Positions 13,718 through 26,657 are shown, counted from the stretch's first letter. The stretch: 64,000 nucleotides of DNA from Megalonaias nervosa (GCA_016617855.1 JAECUM010096236.1:44519-108518), one strand, 5' to 3'. A program made the numbers and translations. Notes: generated by a model not told the origin, from the letters alone.

Positions 13718-14220
13718 AAGCACCCTGCCCCCAAACACACAAATTGGTCCCTTATTTATGTGAACTTCTTCATTGATTATAATTAATATTATTTTTGTGG
13801 TGTTGGTAGATGGATGAATTGTAACACCCAATATGTAAATGCAGACATTAGATAAAGTAAACATAATAGGGAAGAATCGTGTCTAAACAATATAAAATTT
13901 TGTCATTTTATGTATGGGATATTCTGTTAATCTGTTTATTAAAATAATTTTCTCTTTAATTTTAACAAAACCTTTATCTGTCATAATTTGGTCCCCTGGT
14001 TCTAACAAATCTAAGCTGGTGCCTAGCTTAACCTCATTTTGGATTCGTTGACCCAGGGTCACATGAATACATGAATACATTCTGAGAATGGTCTATAGGG
14101 AAGAACTTCTTTTCTTAACAACATTCTTAGTACACCATACAGGATATACAAATGCATCTGCTTGTTTGCACGAAAGTGACCTAAGCTTTACAGGTATTTA
14201 ACAATTCTTAGAAATAAGTT

Positions 14221-14413
14221 AACATCTGTACTTGCTTATAAGTCCAACTGCAAACTGCACAAACCCAGATCTGCCACTGAAAATCTGGGTCTGTGCAGTT
14301 TGTTAGGAGTAATCAGTTGAACAAACGACATAGACCCTGATCTGCAGGCACACTATGCTAGGCAGATCAGGATCTTTTGGTGAGTACAGTTTGACTCAGC
14401 TTATAAGCAATTA
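14221..14413 (+). mobile_element. Two-hairpin MITE, copy 3
   Basis: Has CTTGCTTATAAGTCCAACTG at the left and GACTCAGCTTATAAGCAAT at the right, with both hairpins present (GCACAAACCCAGATCTG; CATAGACCCTGATCTGC). Confidence 0.75.
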
Positions 14414-14439
14414 TAAAGTTACAAGCACTTTGTAAATTG

Positions 14440-15190
14440 TAGTGATGGGAATTGATCAGAATTTCTTAATCAATAATCGGTTCCACTTAACCAATTGATA
14501 ATCAATTATAATTGGTTACTAAGAGTAAATTTTAGTTTTTATTTGTTATACAGTTATATCGTTACTCGAGGGTTCAAAATGGTAATAAATGTACAGGAGT
14601 AATCTCTTTTAATGACATGTATACTTTAACTTGATAATAATATTACATTTTTTTATTGTGTTGAGTTCTTTTTGTTCTACAACTTTGTTAAAGGAAAGCA
14701 ACTTTTTATGGCTGATCAGTCTTGTTGAACTGAATACTGTTGCAATCCCCCAAAATCCTTTCATTCATATGTGATGTATCTATAATTTAAAGTGGTTTTT
14801 CTTGTTTGTCATTATTTACAAAAACTACAAAGGATTTTACATTTAAACTGAAACAAATCATCAAAATGTTTTTAAGTTTATTAACTTGACAATTTAACAG
14901 CAAAATCATGTAATTATGACTATATAGTCCATCATTATGAATGTTTGCACCTACAGAATATGATATTGTTTTATATTTGTAAGTTGTGAAAGGAATAAAT
15001 AATTCAGATCAACTTTAGTCAATTGGAAGCCCTATTTAGTTTATAAGTTACACAGGAGCTTTACTAACTCTTTGTTTTGTATGTAACTAAAAAGTAGTCG
15101 TCTCCCTTTACATACAATCGATTATGGAGTTTTCACAATCGATTATCTTGTTGGTTTGCTCAACCAACTGATGATCAATTATAAACACTA
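14440..15190. mobile_element. hAT-like non-autonomous element, 751 bp
   Basis: The ends TAGTGATGGGAATTGATCA and (inverted) TAGTGTTTATAATTGATCA are inverted repeats. The flanking octamers GTAAATTG (14432-14439) and ATAAATTG (15191-15198) differ at one base. Subterminal ATCGATTA-like motifs recur near both ends. No transposase frame is present. Confidence 0.65.
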
Positions 15191-15788
15191 ATAAATTGTA
15201 TTTGTAATATTCTCATAACACGATGGGCACTAAATTGTATCATCTGTGTCAGGGTTATGGTGTGACGTAATAAAGATGATAAGTCTCTCTCATTATCATG
15301 GTATAATAAAATGACTTTATTATTCTCATGTGTTCCACACCTTGTGATTAGACAGAAATAAATATAGTGTAACATCCAGATAGCTTGGTGTTGGTACAAG
15401 TATTTTTTACTTTGGATAACTTGTCTCCCTTTCTGCATTGTCCAGATCCACAGGGTACCATCATTAAAGATGTACATCATTGTAATTTCTGTACAGAATA
15501 TAAAATTGAAGTAAAGATAAATAGTGTAGGATTATTTGTCAATTTGTACATCAGGATCCTGCATACAGTCTTTGTACCATACTACACATGTGCATACATC
15601 ATCTGAAGGAAATACACACAATTTTTACTCAATTTTCATCGTCATTTCTATCTGAAATTTACTTTTCAATCTTTTGTTATTGTAATATTGAGGAAAATTA
15701 TTAAATATGCACCATCCAATATTACCTTTTATGCAAGTTTTTTTTGTATGAAAAATGTAATTGCTTCTTCATTCAAACAGAATACAAA

Positions 15789-16225
15789 CAGCAGAGGGGG
15801 TGAACAGATCATTTTTGTTGGAGACCTTATTTATAAAAAATAAACCTTCCTACGAAAATGAAATCTCAAGGTCAATAACGTTAAACCAAAACCTCTAACA
15901 ATCACTTTGTCAGGCCGATTGGGTTAGCTTATTTTGTTACATCATATGACGCGCGTTTTTATTTTCAGGAATGTTTCGTTTACGCGCTGGTCACTCAACG
16001 CTGGTCGTTCACCCCCTCTGCTGATATAATTAACCAAAAATTTTATCCAGACCTATACGATACCTAGATCTTGGGTCATGTAAATTTATCGTTATAAATC
16101 CGAACGGAACAGCTTGTGCTTTTGAAAATAAGTTTTTAAATTTAATCATGTCCATGTCCCCTGAACACCAAGTATAATTGATATAACAATAAACAACAAA
16201 AATGGTCTGTTCACCCCCTCTGCTG
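15789..16225. mobile_element. Inverted-repeat element with a third internal end
   Basis: A 32-bp inverted repeat at 15789-15820 and 16194-16225 matches at 31 positions. Its outer 17 bases (GTTCACCCCCTCTGCTG) occur a third time at 16006-16022. This suggests a MITE, or two nested ones. No certain target duplication. Confidence 0.6.
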
Positions 16226-16724
16226 CTATACATATATCTGAAACACAAAAACCAATGCTTAGATCCATGGTTTAATAACAGATGTCTTCGTCAGTTATAA
16301 ACATGTTGATCCAAACTTGCCTAGTGTGCACATGCAGTCATGGTATTTATTTGTTAATTGTCTGCATGGTTTGGTCTGTAGACAACATTCTGAGACTGAT
16401 TGCAAGAACATGAGAAATTCATTTAGGTCTTGTAGAATCCAGAGACATAACCAACCAAAAGTACCTGTTGTAAATGTACTAATGACTTCCACATGCTCCC
16501 ACTTTCTTGGAATCCATCCCTGTATTTACTTTCCCAAGGGCTTGGGTTTCCTGTGTAGTAACTGGTCTTGCAGTATAATGCATGCACATAATACCTTGTC
16601 CAAGGCACTTCCACATTGGGTATTGTAAGGGCCTTTTAGAGGCCTTAAAAGTCACTCTTGAAAAAACACTTTTAACATCCTCAAACTTCTACCACAATCC
16701 CAGAATTGATCCCTGCATGTTCTT

Positions 16725-16855
16725 GTCTATCTGGATCTATTTAGTTTGTTAGGAGTAATCAGTAGAACAGCATAGACTCTGATCTGCCAGCACATTATGT
16801 GACAGCTGATGAGATGTTGTTTGAAGTTGGACCCTACTTACAGGCAAGTATCTAT
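16725..16855 (+). mobile_element. Two-hairpin MITE, copy 4, truncated
   Basis: Only the second arm of hairpin one, the GTTAGGAGTAATCAG linker and hairpin two are left. The right end is CTTACAGGCAAGTATC. Confidence 0.6.
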
Positions 16856-16950
16856 CTGTAAAAGACTTTCAAAGGATCACATATTTAAGCAGGTGTCCTT
16901 GATGTAGAGGTTAGCATCATAATTTTAAATTGCAGTATCAGACAGTAAAA

Positions 16951-16952
<2 letters not shown>

Positions 16953-16988
<36 letters not shown>
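16953..16988. repeat. (TC)n microsatellite
   Basis: About 18 TC units. Confidence 0.98.
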
Positions 16989-16990
<2 letters not shown>

Positions 16991-17223
16991 CAATCATCAA
17001 AATCTGTCAATTTAATGGTATAGCCTTTTTGTTGGTGAATTTTGGAGCTGGTCTAGGATTGGATAATAAATTTAATCTGTGCTAGAAATTTATTTTTTAT
17101 ATTTAAAAAAAATCATGCTGGTACTGGTACTGAGGATCTTCTAATTCATTGATTAATTCATTAATTAATTAATTGAGAGAGAGTGAGTGCAGCTAACATC
17201 AATTTTTTATGTTTTTGTAACAG

Positions 17224-17296
17224 ACATGGTTATCTTGCAAGTCTTCATCATCAGACATTGTTATCTTGCAAGTCTTCATCATCAGACATTGTTATC
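17224..17296. repeat. 34-bp direct repeat
   Basis: TTATCTTGCAAGTCTTCATC ATCAGACATTG occurs twice exactly and a third copy begins. Confidence 0.85.
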
Positions 17297-17299
17297 TGA

Positions 17300-18680
17300 T
17301 ACGGGAATTGTGGTACAGGTCTTAAGGAGACAACAAAAAGAGAAAGCAAAGATTCTAATGGGAACAAAACAAAATATTTCACTATCAGCCCTGTCTGTTT
17401 GAAGGTGCAGGTTTGTACTTGATAATCACTGCCTGTCAGGTTGAATGTTGAGACAATGGCATAGTTGACAGATTTATGTCTGTTTTTGGTATAGTATTAT
17501 AGCATAATTAATAATGTTTATTAAATAGGAGTCATTTACAACAAGACTGGCATGAAGATTGTTTGAAAGGCATGCAGAGTTCAGAAGTCAAATGTAAATT
17601 AGATTAACACTTTTGGGTTTATGATCCTCCTGAACAAAGAATGAAAGCTTGCAGTGAGGGAGACATCTGGGACCATGCTGCTGTGAGCATAAATTCTCTC
17701 ATCATGTGTCATGTCGTGCAGTAACTGCACCAGAAAAGTTTAAATTACAGTCTGCATCTCACAGCAGCAGTATCTGCATGGTGCATCTGGACCAGCTTTA
17801 CAAAATGTTCAATTGTGCAATCTGAATTGCTCAAAGTGCCTTACTTCATCTTCCCAGTACACAATGGAACTGAAAAAATAGAGCTATTCAGGGCTCAATG
17901 CCAATTATTTCTTAGTAATTGGACTTTGATAGTGATTACATGCATGTATTACAGACACAAGGGGCAGAGAAAAACTTAGGAGGTTTCTGGTCATCATTCA
18001 TTGCATCTGGGGCAAAAATGTTTTTAAAAAATTCAGTTATGTCCAAGCATTAATGTAATTGTTAATAAGTAAAAATATTTAATAAACTGCCACTAGAACA
18101 AACAATTTAAATTTTGGCCAAGTCAAAACAGTTCAAAGCTAATTTTTTCAATATCCAATTAAATGTGTTAGAGCATGCACAAAGTGTCTATATACCATAG
18201 CGGTCACTGATTTAATGAGTGAGTGGCCAAGTACATATTTACAGGGTAAACTTTGGAGTGAACATGATTGTTGATCAGCATCAGTTCCTTTTATTACAAC
18301 ACTGCCCTTTTGTTTTCAAAAGTGCCCATTCCTTCAACAAAAATTTCACCTTTTAATAAAAAGTGTTGTGTATACATTCCCCTCTGTAAGAAATTCATAG
18401 CTGGAATGCTGGCACATCAGCACAGTCCTGGATTCAGTGCCAGGTAAATATCGGTAATAAAAAAAAGCCATACAAAACAAAGACAAATGCATAAGTGAGT
18501 AAATTCCTTGAAAGACAAACTCATTTGATTAGACTCAGCAGGTATGTCATCACAGGATGGATCTCAGGTCAAAACATTTCCATCTTCTTACATGCAGGGT
18601 GGGTGGGGGTGTGCACCATATTTCTGTATTTATCTTTTCATCAATTGCTCCTTTTTTATTGTCTTTAATTTTTCTTTAAT
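17300..18680. other. No feature recognised
   Basis: AT-rich unique-looking sequence. The same is true of 15200-15780, 16230-16720, 19040-20420 and 20780-22060 apart from the SINE remnant listed. Confidence 0.55.
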
Positions 18681-18689
18681 TGTGTTCCA

Positions 18690-19029
18690 CTTTACACCAC
18701 TCCAGTGTCCTAGTGGTTAGAACATCCACATCAGATGTGGGAGGTCGCAGGTTCAAACCCGGCTGAATCATACCAAAGACTTGTAATAATGGTACTAACA
18801 GCTACCTCGCTAGGCACTCAGCATTATGAGTTTAGTGTTAGGACTGGTTGGCCTGGTGTTGGGGATAATGTGACTGGGTGGGATATCATGCTACATGCCT
18901 GTGGCTTGATACCCAGTGCAAGGCGTTACTATAAATGCCACACTGCAGACATCGTAGCGATATGACTGGAAAATTGTTAAAGCTACATTAAAAATCCAAA
19001 TATATACACACACACACACACACACACTC
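18690..19029 (+). mobile_element. SINE family 2, (CA)n tail
   Basis: tRNA-like head with A box GTCCTAGTGGTTAGAAC and B box AGGTTCAAACCC. The body has TTAGTGTTAGGACTGGTTGG and AATGTGACTGGGTGGG. The end is AAAGCTACATTAAAAATCC plus CA repeats. Flanks share TGTTCCA (18683-18689, 19030-19036). Confidence 0.85.
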
Positions 19030-20426
19030 TGTTCCATTATACATGTTGGCATAATTTCTCCGATTAGAAGGCAGAAACTGAAAAAAATGGCTAAATAAAT
19101 TAAAGAAGGAATGAATGAACATCAGAACTTTTCGAATCTTCAAATATGACGTCGTGATCAGACAACCCAACATCCGTGAAAACGTACTAATTATGAGGAG
19201 AAACTAATTATTACAACCCTTTCTTCGTAACCTTGTCCATTTGTATACACTTTAGCAAGTTCAAATGCAAGTCTAGTGGACGTTTATCTGTTGACCCAAA
19301 GAAAACATTCAAGACTGATGCATACTGCGTAGACCAGGCCAGTATTGTGTATTGACAATTCATAGTTTAAATTATATTATATTCCCATTTAATCTTATGG
19401 ATGTTCATTCTGTATGTATGTATCACACACCTTGCCTGGCAATATTTAACTGTTTTCAAAGATATCCCTCTATCAATATTTGCAGATGTACAAAATCAAA
19501 CTATGTATAGTTAAAAATATCTGGAAAGTTTTCGGAGAGAATGTTAATAAATATAAAAGCATATTCATGTTTTGTTCAGTGTCAAGGGGAGAGTACTCTT
19601 TTGTGGCGTATTAATCTTTTCCTGATGGCCTTGATAAATTCCAATCATATGATTGTTGTTCTTGGCACCAGCTGAAAACTAGAAAACATGTAATTTTTTG
19701 TATTGTTCTTATAGTGGGAAGAAGTTGGTAGAAATCTGCATCATTCAGAAAACGTTATGTGTCAATGACAATCCAAATGGAGAAACATTCCACAGAGGAA
19801 ACATCTATTTAGTGAAAACTAATGTACCATTACATGTCACCTTGTGGATGTTGCAGTAGTAGTTATTTTTAAAATTCATCATGCCATAAATTTGGCACAG
19901 CCAAAAGCACACATTATTTTCATTATGTGGCTCAGGATTCTTAATTTGACACTTTACAATAAGAAGGTGTGTTTCTTGTAGAGATGTCAAAATGCTTTGC
20001 ATGATTCATAATGAACTCAAGATAGCAGCCTAAAAATCTTACTTAAAAGAGGATCAGGTTTTTGTTCCTGATAATTATTTGATCACTACATCCATCTCCA
20101 GAACGTTTTGAATCGGATGTTCCGCCAATCGTTACTCTAAGGTTCATGTCGATGAATTGGTTTTAAAAAAAACAAAAAGGCAGAGAAGGGACAGACAGCT
20201 GATGGGCAAAAAGCCATCTGTTCAAGTGAAATCATCCTTTTGTGAATGGATAGGCCAGCCCTTTACTGTCATGAATTATAAATGTTGTTAACAATATTGC
20301 AAAGAAAGTAAATATGTCATTCTTTTATAGACCTTTAAGTGATGGTGGCTTGCATAAAAGTTGAATTTTGGATGAGCAACAAATTTATTTATGCAATTAT
20401 GAATGACTCATTTACCATATATATGC

Positions 20427-20775
20427 ATCTATGGCATGACTTGCTTACCATATCTACACATGTATAGCATTATGCATTTGTCAAAATCAGTGCATGTGAC
20501 ATGACTTGTTTACCATATCTACACATGTTTAACATTATGCATTTGTCAAAATCAGTGCATGTGACATGACTTGTTTACCATATCTACACATGTTTAACAT
20601 TATGCATTTGTCAAAATCAGTGCATGTGACATGACTTGTTTACCATATCTACACATGTTTAACATTATGCATTTGTCAAAATCAGTGCATGTGACATGAC
20701 TTGTTTACCATATCTACACATGTTTAACATTATGCATTTGTCAAAATCAGTGCATGTGACATGACTTGTTTACCA
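20427..20775. repeat. 65-bp minisatellite, about 5.4 copies
   Basis: The unit contains CATGTGACATGACTTGTTTA, CCATATCTACACATGTTTAA and GCATTTGTCAAAATCAGT. The first copy is diverged; the next four are nearly identical, so expansion was recent. Confidence 0.92.
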
Positions 20776-21499
20776 GTTCATTGTACAATATGTATGCCAT
20801 GACATGCATTTAAGATCTTGGGCTATGCTGCTCAGAGTTAAATGTGGGGTATACACAATTAGATATGGTAGATTCAGGCTTGGTGGTGGTAACTTGCATT
20901 ACATAGGTAATCAGCTCTCTGACTGAAGAAAAAAAACCAAACAACATTTACCAGGTTATCATTGTATGTGTATCCCCTGAGCAATTTATCACACCAACTT
21001 TGCTTCCCAATATTTGCCAGACTTACTCATTACAATTAGTAATAATTAGGTAAGAAAGTCAGCTGGATACATGTTAGTGTACTTGTTGTATGTGTGTATT
21101 GGCACACCTTGCAACAATTTCCTATCTGTGAAAAATGCAGTTTTCTCATTAAATTGACAAACAACTTTTTAAAAATATGATCTGCAGTAGTTTAAAGGTC
21201 AGATATAGATGTTTCTGTTGAAACTTAATCCTAGACATGTGGTTTTTATCAAATTCTATTTTATAGTTTACATACTTTTGTGCTTAAAAATGTAAGCATA
21301 ACTAAAGTTGTAACAGACATTACCTCCCAGGTTCTTGTCCAAAAGTGATTTATTGGGGCAGCCTAGAACTTTATAGAGTAAAGATTAGGGCAGAAGGTAT
21401 TTGCAAATAGGCCATATGATAAACAGTGATCCTATGGAAATTAAGAGCATTGTAAAGGTTAAGGTTACATATACAGTCTCTATAGTAACCAATGACAAA

Positions 21500-21645
21500 A
21501 ATAAGAATTTGTTTGGCTTGAGCTTCTGTTTCTGTGGCACTTTTGGCACTTTACTGACTGTATCATACAAAGGAAATGGGAGCCAAATACCTTTCCCAAG
21601 GTCACATTGATGCAGCCAACCCAGGCTGGCAATACAGGGTATATT
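21500..21645 (-). mobile_element. SINE-like remnant, family 4
   Basis: GGAAATGGGAGCCAAATACC and TTTCCCAAGGTCACATTGAT match the body of the 49240 copy; the head is poorly kept. Confidence 0.4.
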
Positions 21646-22065
21646 ACTCCCCCAAAAAAGCAAAATCAGCAAAAATAAATGATGAGTCATTATCAAAAAT
21701 CAAAAAAATTCTTTTTTCTGATGCATTAAGAAAGTCTCTGATTTTTTAAAGATGTATTTTCTTACCTTTATATCATATTATCAGGCAAAAAAAGAAAAAT
21801 AGATCAGTTAAATTTTTTTGTCAAATTATCAACCAGTGCACTGTAACTCTGGGAATTAATCACAGCTATTTGAAAAAGTATACCGTGGTCCATGTTAATA
21901 TCAACCCTTGTCTTTCTTCAATCTTGCATCATAATTTACTGGATATTGACTGTTCTTGTTTCTACTTTGTTAATTGGAAAAGCAACAAGTTGGATGTGCT
22001 TTCGCTTTTAATAGCCCTATCCTCTCAGTCCATTGCTGTCAGATATGGCAGTGCTGGCATTTGTT

Positions 22066-22205
22066 GCCTTAATTGATGTCTTCATCAGTTTAAAACGATT
22101 TGTGACTGTTTGTGTTGCTCTAATTGATGTCATCAGTTTAAAAGGATTTGTGACCATTTGTGTTGCCTTAATCCTTGTCATTATAAGTGTTTAAAAGATT
22201 TGTGA
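22066..22205. repeat. ~55-bp minisatellite
   Basis: Three units with TTGATGTCATCAGTTTAAAA and GGATTTGTGACCATTTGTG. Confidence 0.75.
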
Positions 22206-22209
22206 CTTT

Positions 22210-23900
22210 TTAATCCCTTGTCACTGCATATAATAGTAAGCTTAGAAAAAAATCAGAATGAGCACTGAAATTTTAAATAAAAGAAAATGTCTTCATTTCT
22301 TTTTATCACAGGTTCTAACTGAATGCTGCAGAAAAAACAGTCTTCACTTGAAATTACTGTTTCATCAAAATAAATCGAATGAGAAACAGCTTAGGTCAAG
22401 GGAGTTAATGCAGTCAGTAATTTTTAACTGCAGCTCTTTATTAATTTTAGTGGTAAATTTTAGTAAGGGTTTTTATGGATTATCAGAAGGTCATCCATCT
22501 GATAAAAATAAACACATGCAGGAATGTCTTGGAGATAGTGCTAGAATAATAAAGCAAACAGGGTGGGGGTGGGAGAGAGGATAGGGGCATTTACTAAAAT
22601 CTGGCTCCCACTTTTGTAATGTGACCTATGTGTTGACGTGGTGTCAACTTTGTGAACTAGAGTGAAGCTGCTAGCAACCTTCTTGTAACATCTTTCATCA
22701 ACTGAGTTGGCACCAATTAATTGAGGTTGTTGTTGGATATGGTGCCTTTCCTTAAGTAAATATTTGATCTACAGGCTCAGTCACATCACTCTTTTTAATA
22801 TCACTCAGTCTTCAAACAAAAGCAGGGCTAGCATTGCTATACTTCTGTACTTAATAAACATCTCCTTTTGATGATTTATACCATGTTAATGTACTGCAGA
22901 GGAAAAAAAAACTTTCAGAAGCAGTGTGAGACACCCAGAAACCAGCTGAGACTTGGTTATACCCAGTTTTGCTGACTGCATTCTGTAACTGTAATCATAG
23001 TGATCAGAACTGCAGCAAGCCACAGTACTTGGAAGAAAAGAATGATTTTATTGATAAGCAAGATTTATGAAATATAATCAAAATGTACTTAGTGGCATAG
23101 CAGTCACCCCAAGCACACACACATACACCCAGCAACTGCATCAGGAGACCAAATTCCCTTCAAACAAAATTGGGGGGGGGAGGGATCATAAGAATTAAGT
23201 TTTGCAAGGGGAAGGGGATGTAGAATTTCTTACTACAACACTGGATGTATTGTTTTCACATAAAATGTGTACCTTTGGGGCATAATTAATAACATGTCTA
23301 ATCAGTAATACACAAACTAATACACTAGCCAGGCCCCATGACAGCAAGTCTAATTGGCCTTTATTGGGGCAGTACTATTAGCCTTGTCACAGGTATTTCA
23401 GCAGTTACCACATTATCATGCTAATTAACCTTGTATGGGTATCATGCCAATTAATCTGGTATCTGGTATGATACAACACCAGTACAACTGTCCTTCATAA
23501 ACAGTGGTGGGTTGGTGTGAGTTACAATACACTGAAGCCTGGTGATCAGATGCTGCAGTATACTTTGCTAGAACCAACATCCTCTTTGTAACAGTCCCCA
23601 TAAATTTAACAAGTGTTCTAGATAATGGGGCTTGCCAGTTACATGTCCTAATGCAAAATCTTTAAAAGTCACTTTTAGGGTGAGATTACTGGTGGAAGAA
23701 ATGTGCAAAACTGACGGATCATGAGAAGCTTTTATTCTAATGTCCAGCATAATTTTAATCTGTCATCTTGTGGCTTGCCAGTATATGTCTTGGAACAGTT
23801 TTATGATATGGTTTGTGTTGTTTTTTTTGCTTTTATCAGGCAAGACATTAAACCATAGTAAAGCAGGCTACTGACTTAAAGTGGACATAGACCATAGTAA
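22210..23900. other. No gene recognised
   Basis: AT-rich sequence. The 108-codon frame at 22258-22584 has no recognisable domain and a biased composition, so it is not called. Confidence 0.55.
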
Positions 23901-23901
23901 T

Positions 23902-25790
23902 TGTTATGTATTGCCCCCACTTTGTTGGGGGTGGGTGTAGTGGAATTTTGGTTATTGTTATCTAGAGGGTGATCACCTTCGGTGTTATTGCCCGGATCAA
24001 GTAAATATTAATATAAAATGTGAACTTATAGGTGGAATAATAGATAGAGATCTGAGCAGATATATAAAACAGAATGACACGAGCCCCCGTACATGAAAAA
24101 TAACAATTTCAATCAATTACATAAATAACCGTGACAGTGCATTACATTAGGAAGATAGATTTTTTTAAATAAATCATTCACCGAATTTCAAACACAAATA
24201 TACTTATATAAATAGCCGATCTGTTTTAAATGATAGAATTAGTTCATCATAGAATCGAGTGAACAATTGAAGTCATTGCCCTGGTACAACTTCATAACCT
24301 GATTATATCCGGTTCATTTCAAATTCACTACGACTGTTCTCCAACTTTTCTGTGACTGTTCGTCTTGGTCCTTTCCACTTTTCTCTTCTCCAAACTCTCT
24401 ATTGTCTCGCCTCTTTCGGCCCTTGAACTTTGTGTGGGTAGGTGGATATGTAAGTACGTGATACGTAGATACTTCGATAGGTCAGTACGTGGGTCTGCCC
24501 CGTAGAGCTATTTCACCTTCCAAAAAATAAACAAAGAAGCAACCTAAATCTTCTGTCAGATATCCTACTGGGAATAGATCTTTACTTCCCCTCTTGTTAT
24601 GTCAGATATAGTTCTGTCGGAATTCAAACAGATACCAAAGGTTATCTGGTCAAGCTAGACATGGCAGACCATAAACAAACCTAGTTTCATAAGATTAATG
24701 TACTTCCTAATGGCTATTTCATCCCGACTCAAATTAACATCCCCCGAGACATCAGTTCCGGTCTCGTCTCAATTACACAAATGAATGAATGAAATTCATT
24801 ACATGGCTTAACTACGTTATTTCTAGTGAATACACACATTCAAGTCTCAGGCATATATGAAATCTCACTTCATGGTTTAACGTTAATTTCAGTCAATACA
24901 CACTCAAGATTTTTATCATACGTGAAATCATCTAAGGTCGGTGAATTCATACGGGTTCTCGTAACTAATATCAACTAAAGTAAAAGGCATGAAATTCTTA
25001 GATACATATTTTCCTATAACAATCAAGATGACACATTCAAACAATTCATCAAACTTATATAAAGAATATCATTGTACGGATTCATCTAGATGAACTCACA
25101 CAGTTGTATTCATATCAAGAAAATTGATCTATGAATTTAAACAAATAAATTCATGCAAATATAAGCAAATAAATCAAATAAATCGTTATATTGATATCAA
25201 CAAATTACATGAGACTGGCGCAAAATACCTTGTGTTTTTAAGCTTCACTTGCTTCTACCGCCAAAATCATGTCCGTTGACTTTCCAGACATCCAATCCCT
25301 TGGATAATTATTTTATGAGTGAATTTCTTCTAAATTCAACCTCGGATTCTCCTACCTTTTGTTTTCTCTTGCAGAAAATTGTAGACTGACTAAACTTTTG
25401 TGATGGGACATATTAAAACCAAGGATTTCATGTGGGAATCATGCCCCTTATCTAGCGTAACCAATCCAGATTAAATATCTTTCCCGCCTTTAATACCTAG
25501 GTGCCAAATTTGTAGTCTGCGTGACCTCTAAATTCCCAAATAACTAATTCTGGAAAATCTCAAATCTGACAATTCCGATACAAGACCGAAGTTAACCCTA
25601 TCCTCCCAGTCTGTCTGATGGTTAAATAAACGAATGTTTAATTAAGAATTGTTTCTCTCCTGATACAGCCATTACAAAATCCGTGCATTATGGTGATTTA
25701 AACATGCGCCGGTCCCCATAAATCTAATTAATCGTTCACCTGCCCAAATTAATGTGCTCTTCATAGATCGACAGAAATTTGCACCTTACA
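23902..25790. mobile_element. LTR-like element, long copy, 1.89 kb
   Basis: Homologous throughout to 42564-43740, with the same order of blocks. Begins TGTTATGTATTGCCCCCAC and ends GCACCTTACA, so TG...CA. A CCCCACTTTGTTGGGG palindrome lies near the start. Compared with the other copy it has 712 extra bases at 24519-25230. No clean target duplication was found. No coding frame is present. Best read as a solo LTR. Confidence 0.55.
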
Positions 25791-25970
25791 ATTTACACCA
25801 AAGTTTACATGAACTGGTGTAGAAAATGACTTTCAAACTTATATAACACAGCCAAGACATTGGATTTTAGTATATTTGCCCCATATATAACAAAGTTTTG
25901 GCACATTGTTTGATTTTAATAGTGACAGATGTAGAAGGTATGAGTTTCAGGAAATGTTCAATTCCAAATA

Positions 25971-26153
25971 CAGTAGATTCTGGTTAATTGGAACATCTTT
26001 TAATGGGGGAGGGGGGCAGCCATTTATTTGGGACAAATCTTAAAGGACAAAGTATACCTTTTAAACTCCTCTGCATAATTGGGACAGCCGCTTAATTGGG
26101 CCAGTGTGTTCGAGTCCTGAGTCCTATGTGTTGCAGTTAACAGGAATCCACTG
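25971..26153. mobile_element. Tigger/pogo-like MITE, 183 bp
   Basis: The ends CAGTAGATTCTGGTTAATTG and (inverted) CAGTGGATTCCTGTTAACTG form imperfect terminal inverted repeats flanked by TA on both sides (25969-25970, 26154-26155). The internal sequence is rich in AATTGGGAC-type motifs seen in pogo-group MITEs. Confidence 0.7.
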
Positions 26154-26155
26154 TA

Positions 26156-26270
26156 TTAACATTGTTTATGACTGGTGAATCTCAACCAGAGTGCATACTC
26201 TGCCAGTGTCAACTGACAGTGGAACATGTTCTTATCAAGTGTGCTGACTTTCACCTAAAGAGACAGAGGT
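26156..26270 (+). pseudogene. Non-LTR retrotransposon 3' ORF fragment, part 1
   Basis: The frame reads FMTGESQPECILCQCQLTVE and on to HVLIKCADF. This is a C-x2-C ... H-x4-C cluster typical of the last part of ORF2 in Jockey/I-type LINEs after RNase H. It is bordered on the left by a TA-flanked MITE and broken on the right by a two-hairpin MITE. Confidence 0.6.
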
Positions 26271-26271
26271 A

Positions 26272-26480
26272 CCATGGATTCTCGCTTATGAGTCCAACTG
26301 CAAACTGCATAGACCCAGATCTGACATCACATAATGTGCCAGCAGATCTGGGTCTGTGCAGTTTAAGGGTAATCAGTAGAACAAACAACATAGACCCAGA
26401 TCTGCAGGTGTATTATGCTACAGCAGGTCAGGATATTTTTTGTTTGCAGTATGACTGAACTTAAAAGCAAGTATGTATGG
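26272..26480 (+). mobile_element. Two-hairpin MITE, copy 5, inside a LINE fragment
   Basis: TA flanks at 26270-26271 and 26481-26482. Both hairpins are complete, with the linker AAGGGTAATCAGTAGAAC between them. It separates two parts of a LINE ORF. Confidence 0.8.
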
Positions 26481-26575
26481 TATTTGATCTTAATGGTGAA
26501 ACTTTATGTTGATGTACCACCAGAGACAATCTTGGTCTTTTTGAGAGAGTACATTTATGTAAGAAATTTAGTCCA
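26481..26575 (+). pseudogene. Non-LTR retrotransposon 3' ORF fragment, part 2
   Basis: After the MITE the frame continues with DVPPETILVFLREYIYVRNL, the kind of closing segment (IIGFLKEIGLY-like) that follows the Cys/His cluster in these LINEs. It supports one element split by the insertion. Confidence 0.5.
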
Positions 26576-26657
26576 CATGTTTTAAGGATTTTACTTTTAT
26601 TTTAGATACTTTCAACAGAATTTTAAAATCTTTACCTTTAACTTGTATCATTTAGTA

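Noticed and set aside
20427..20775. CRISPR-like array
   Set aside because: The 65-bp units are contiguous tandem copies without unique spacers, in eukaryotic DNA.
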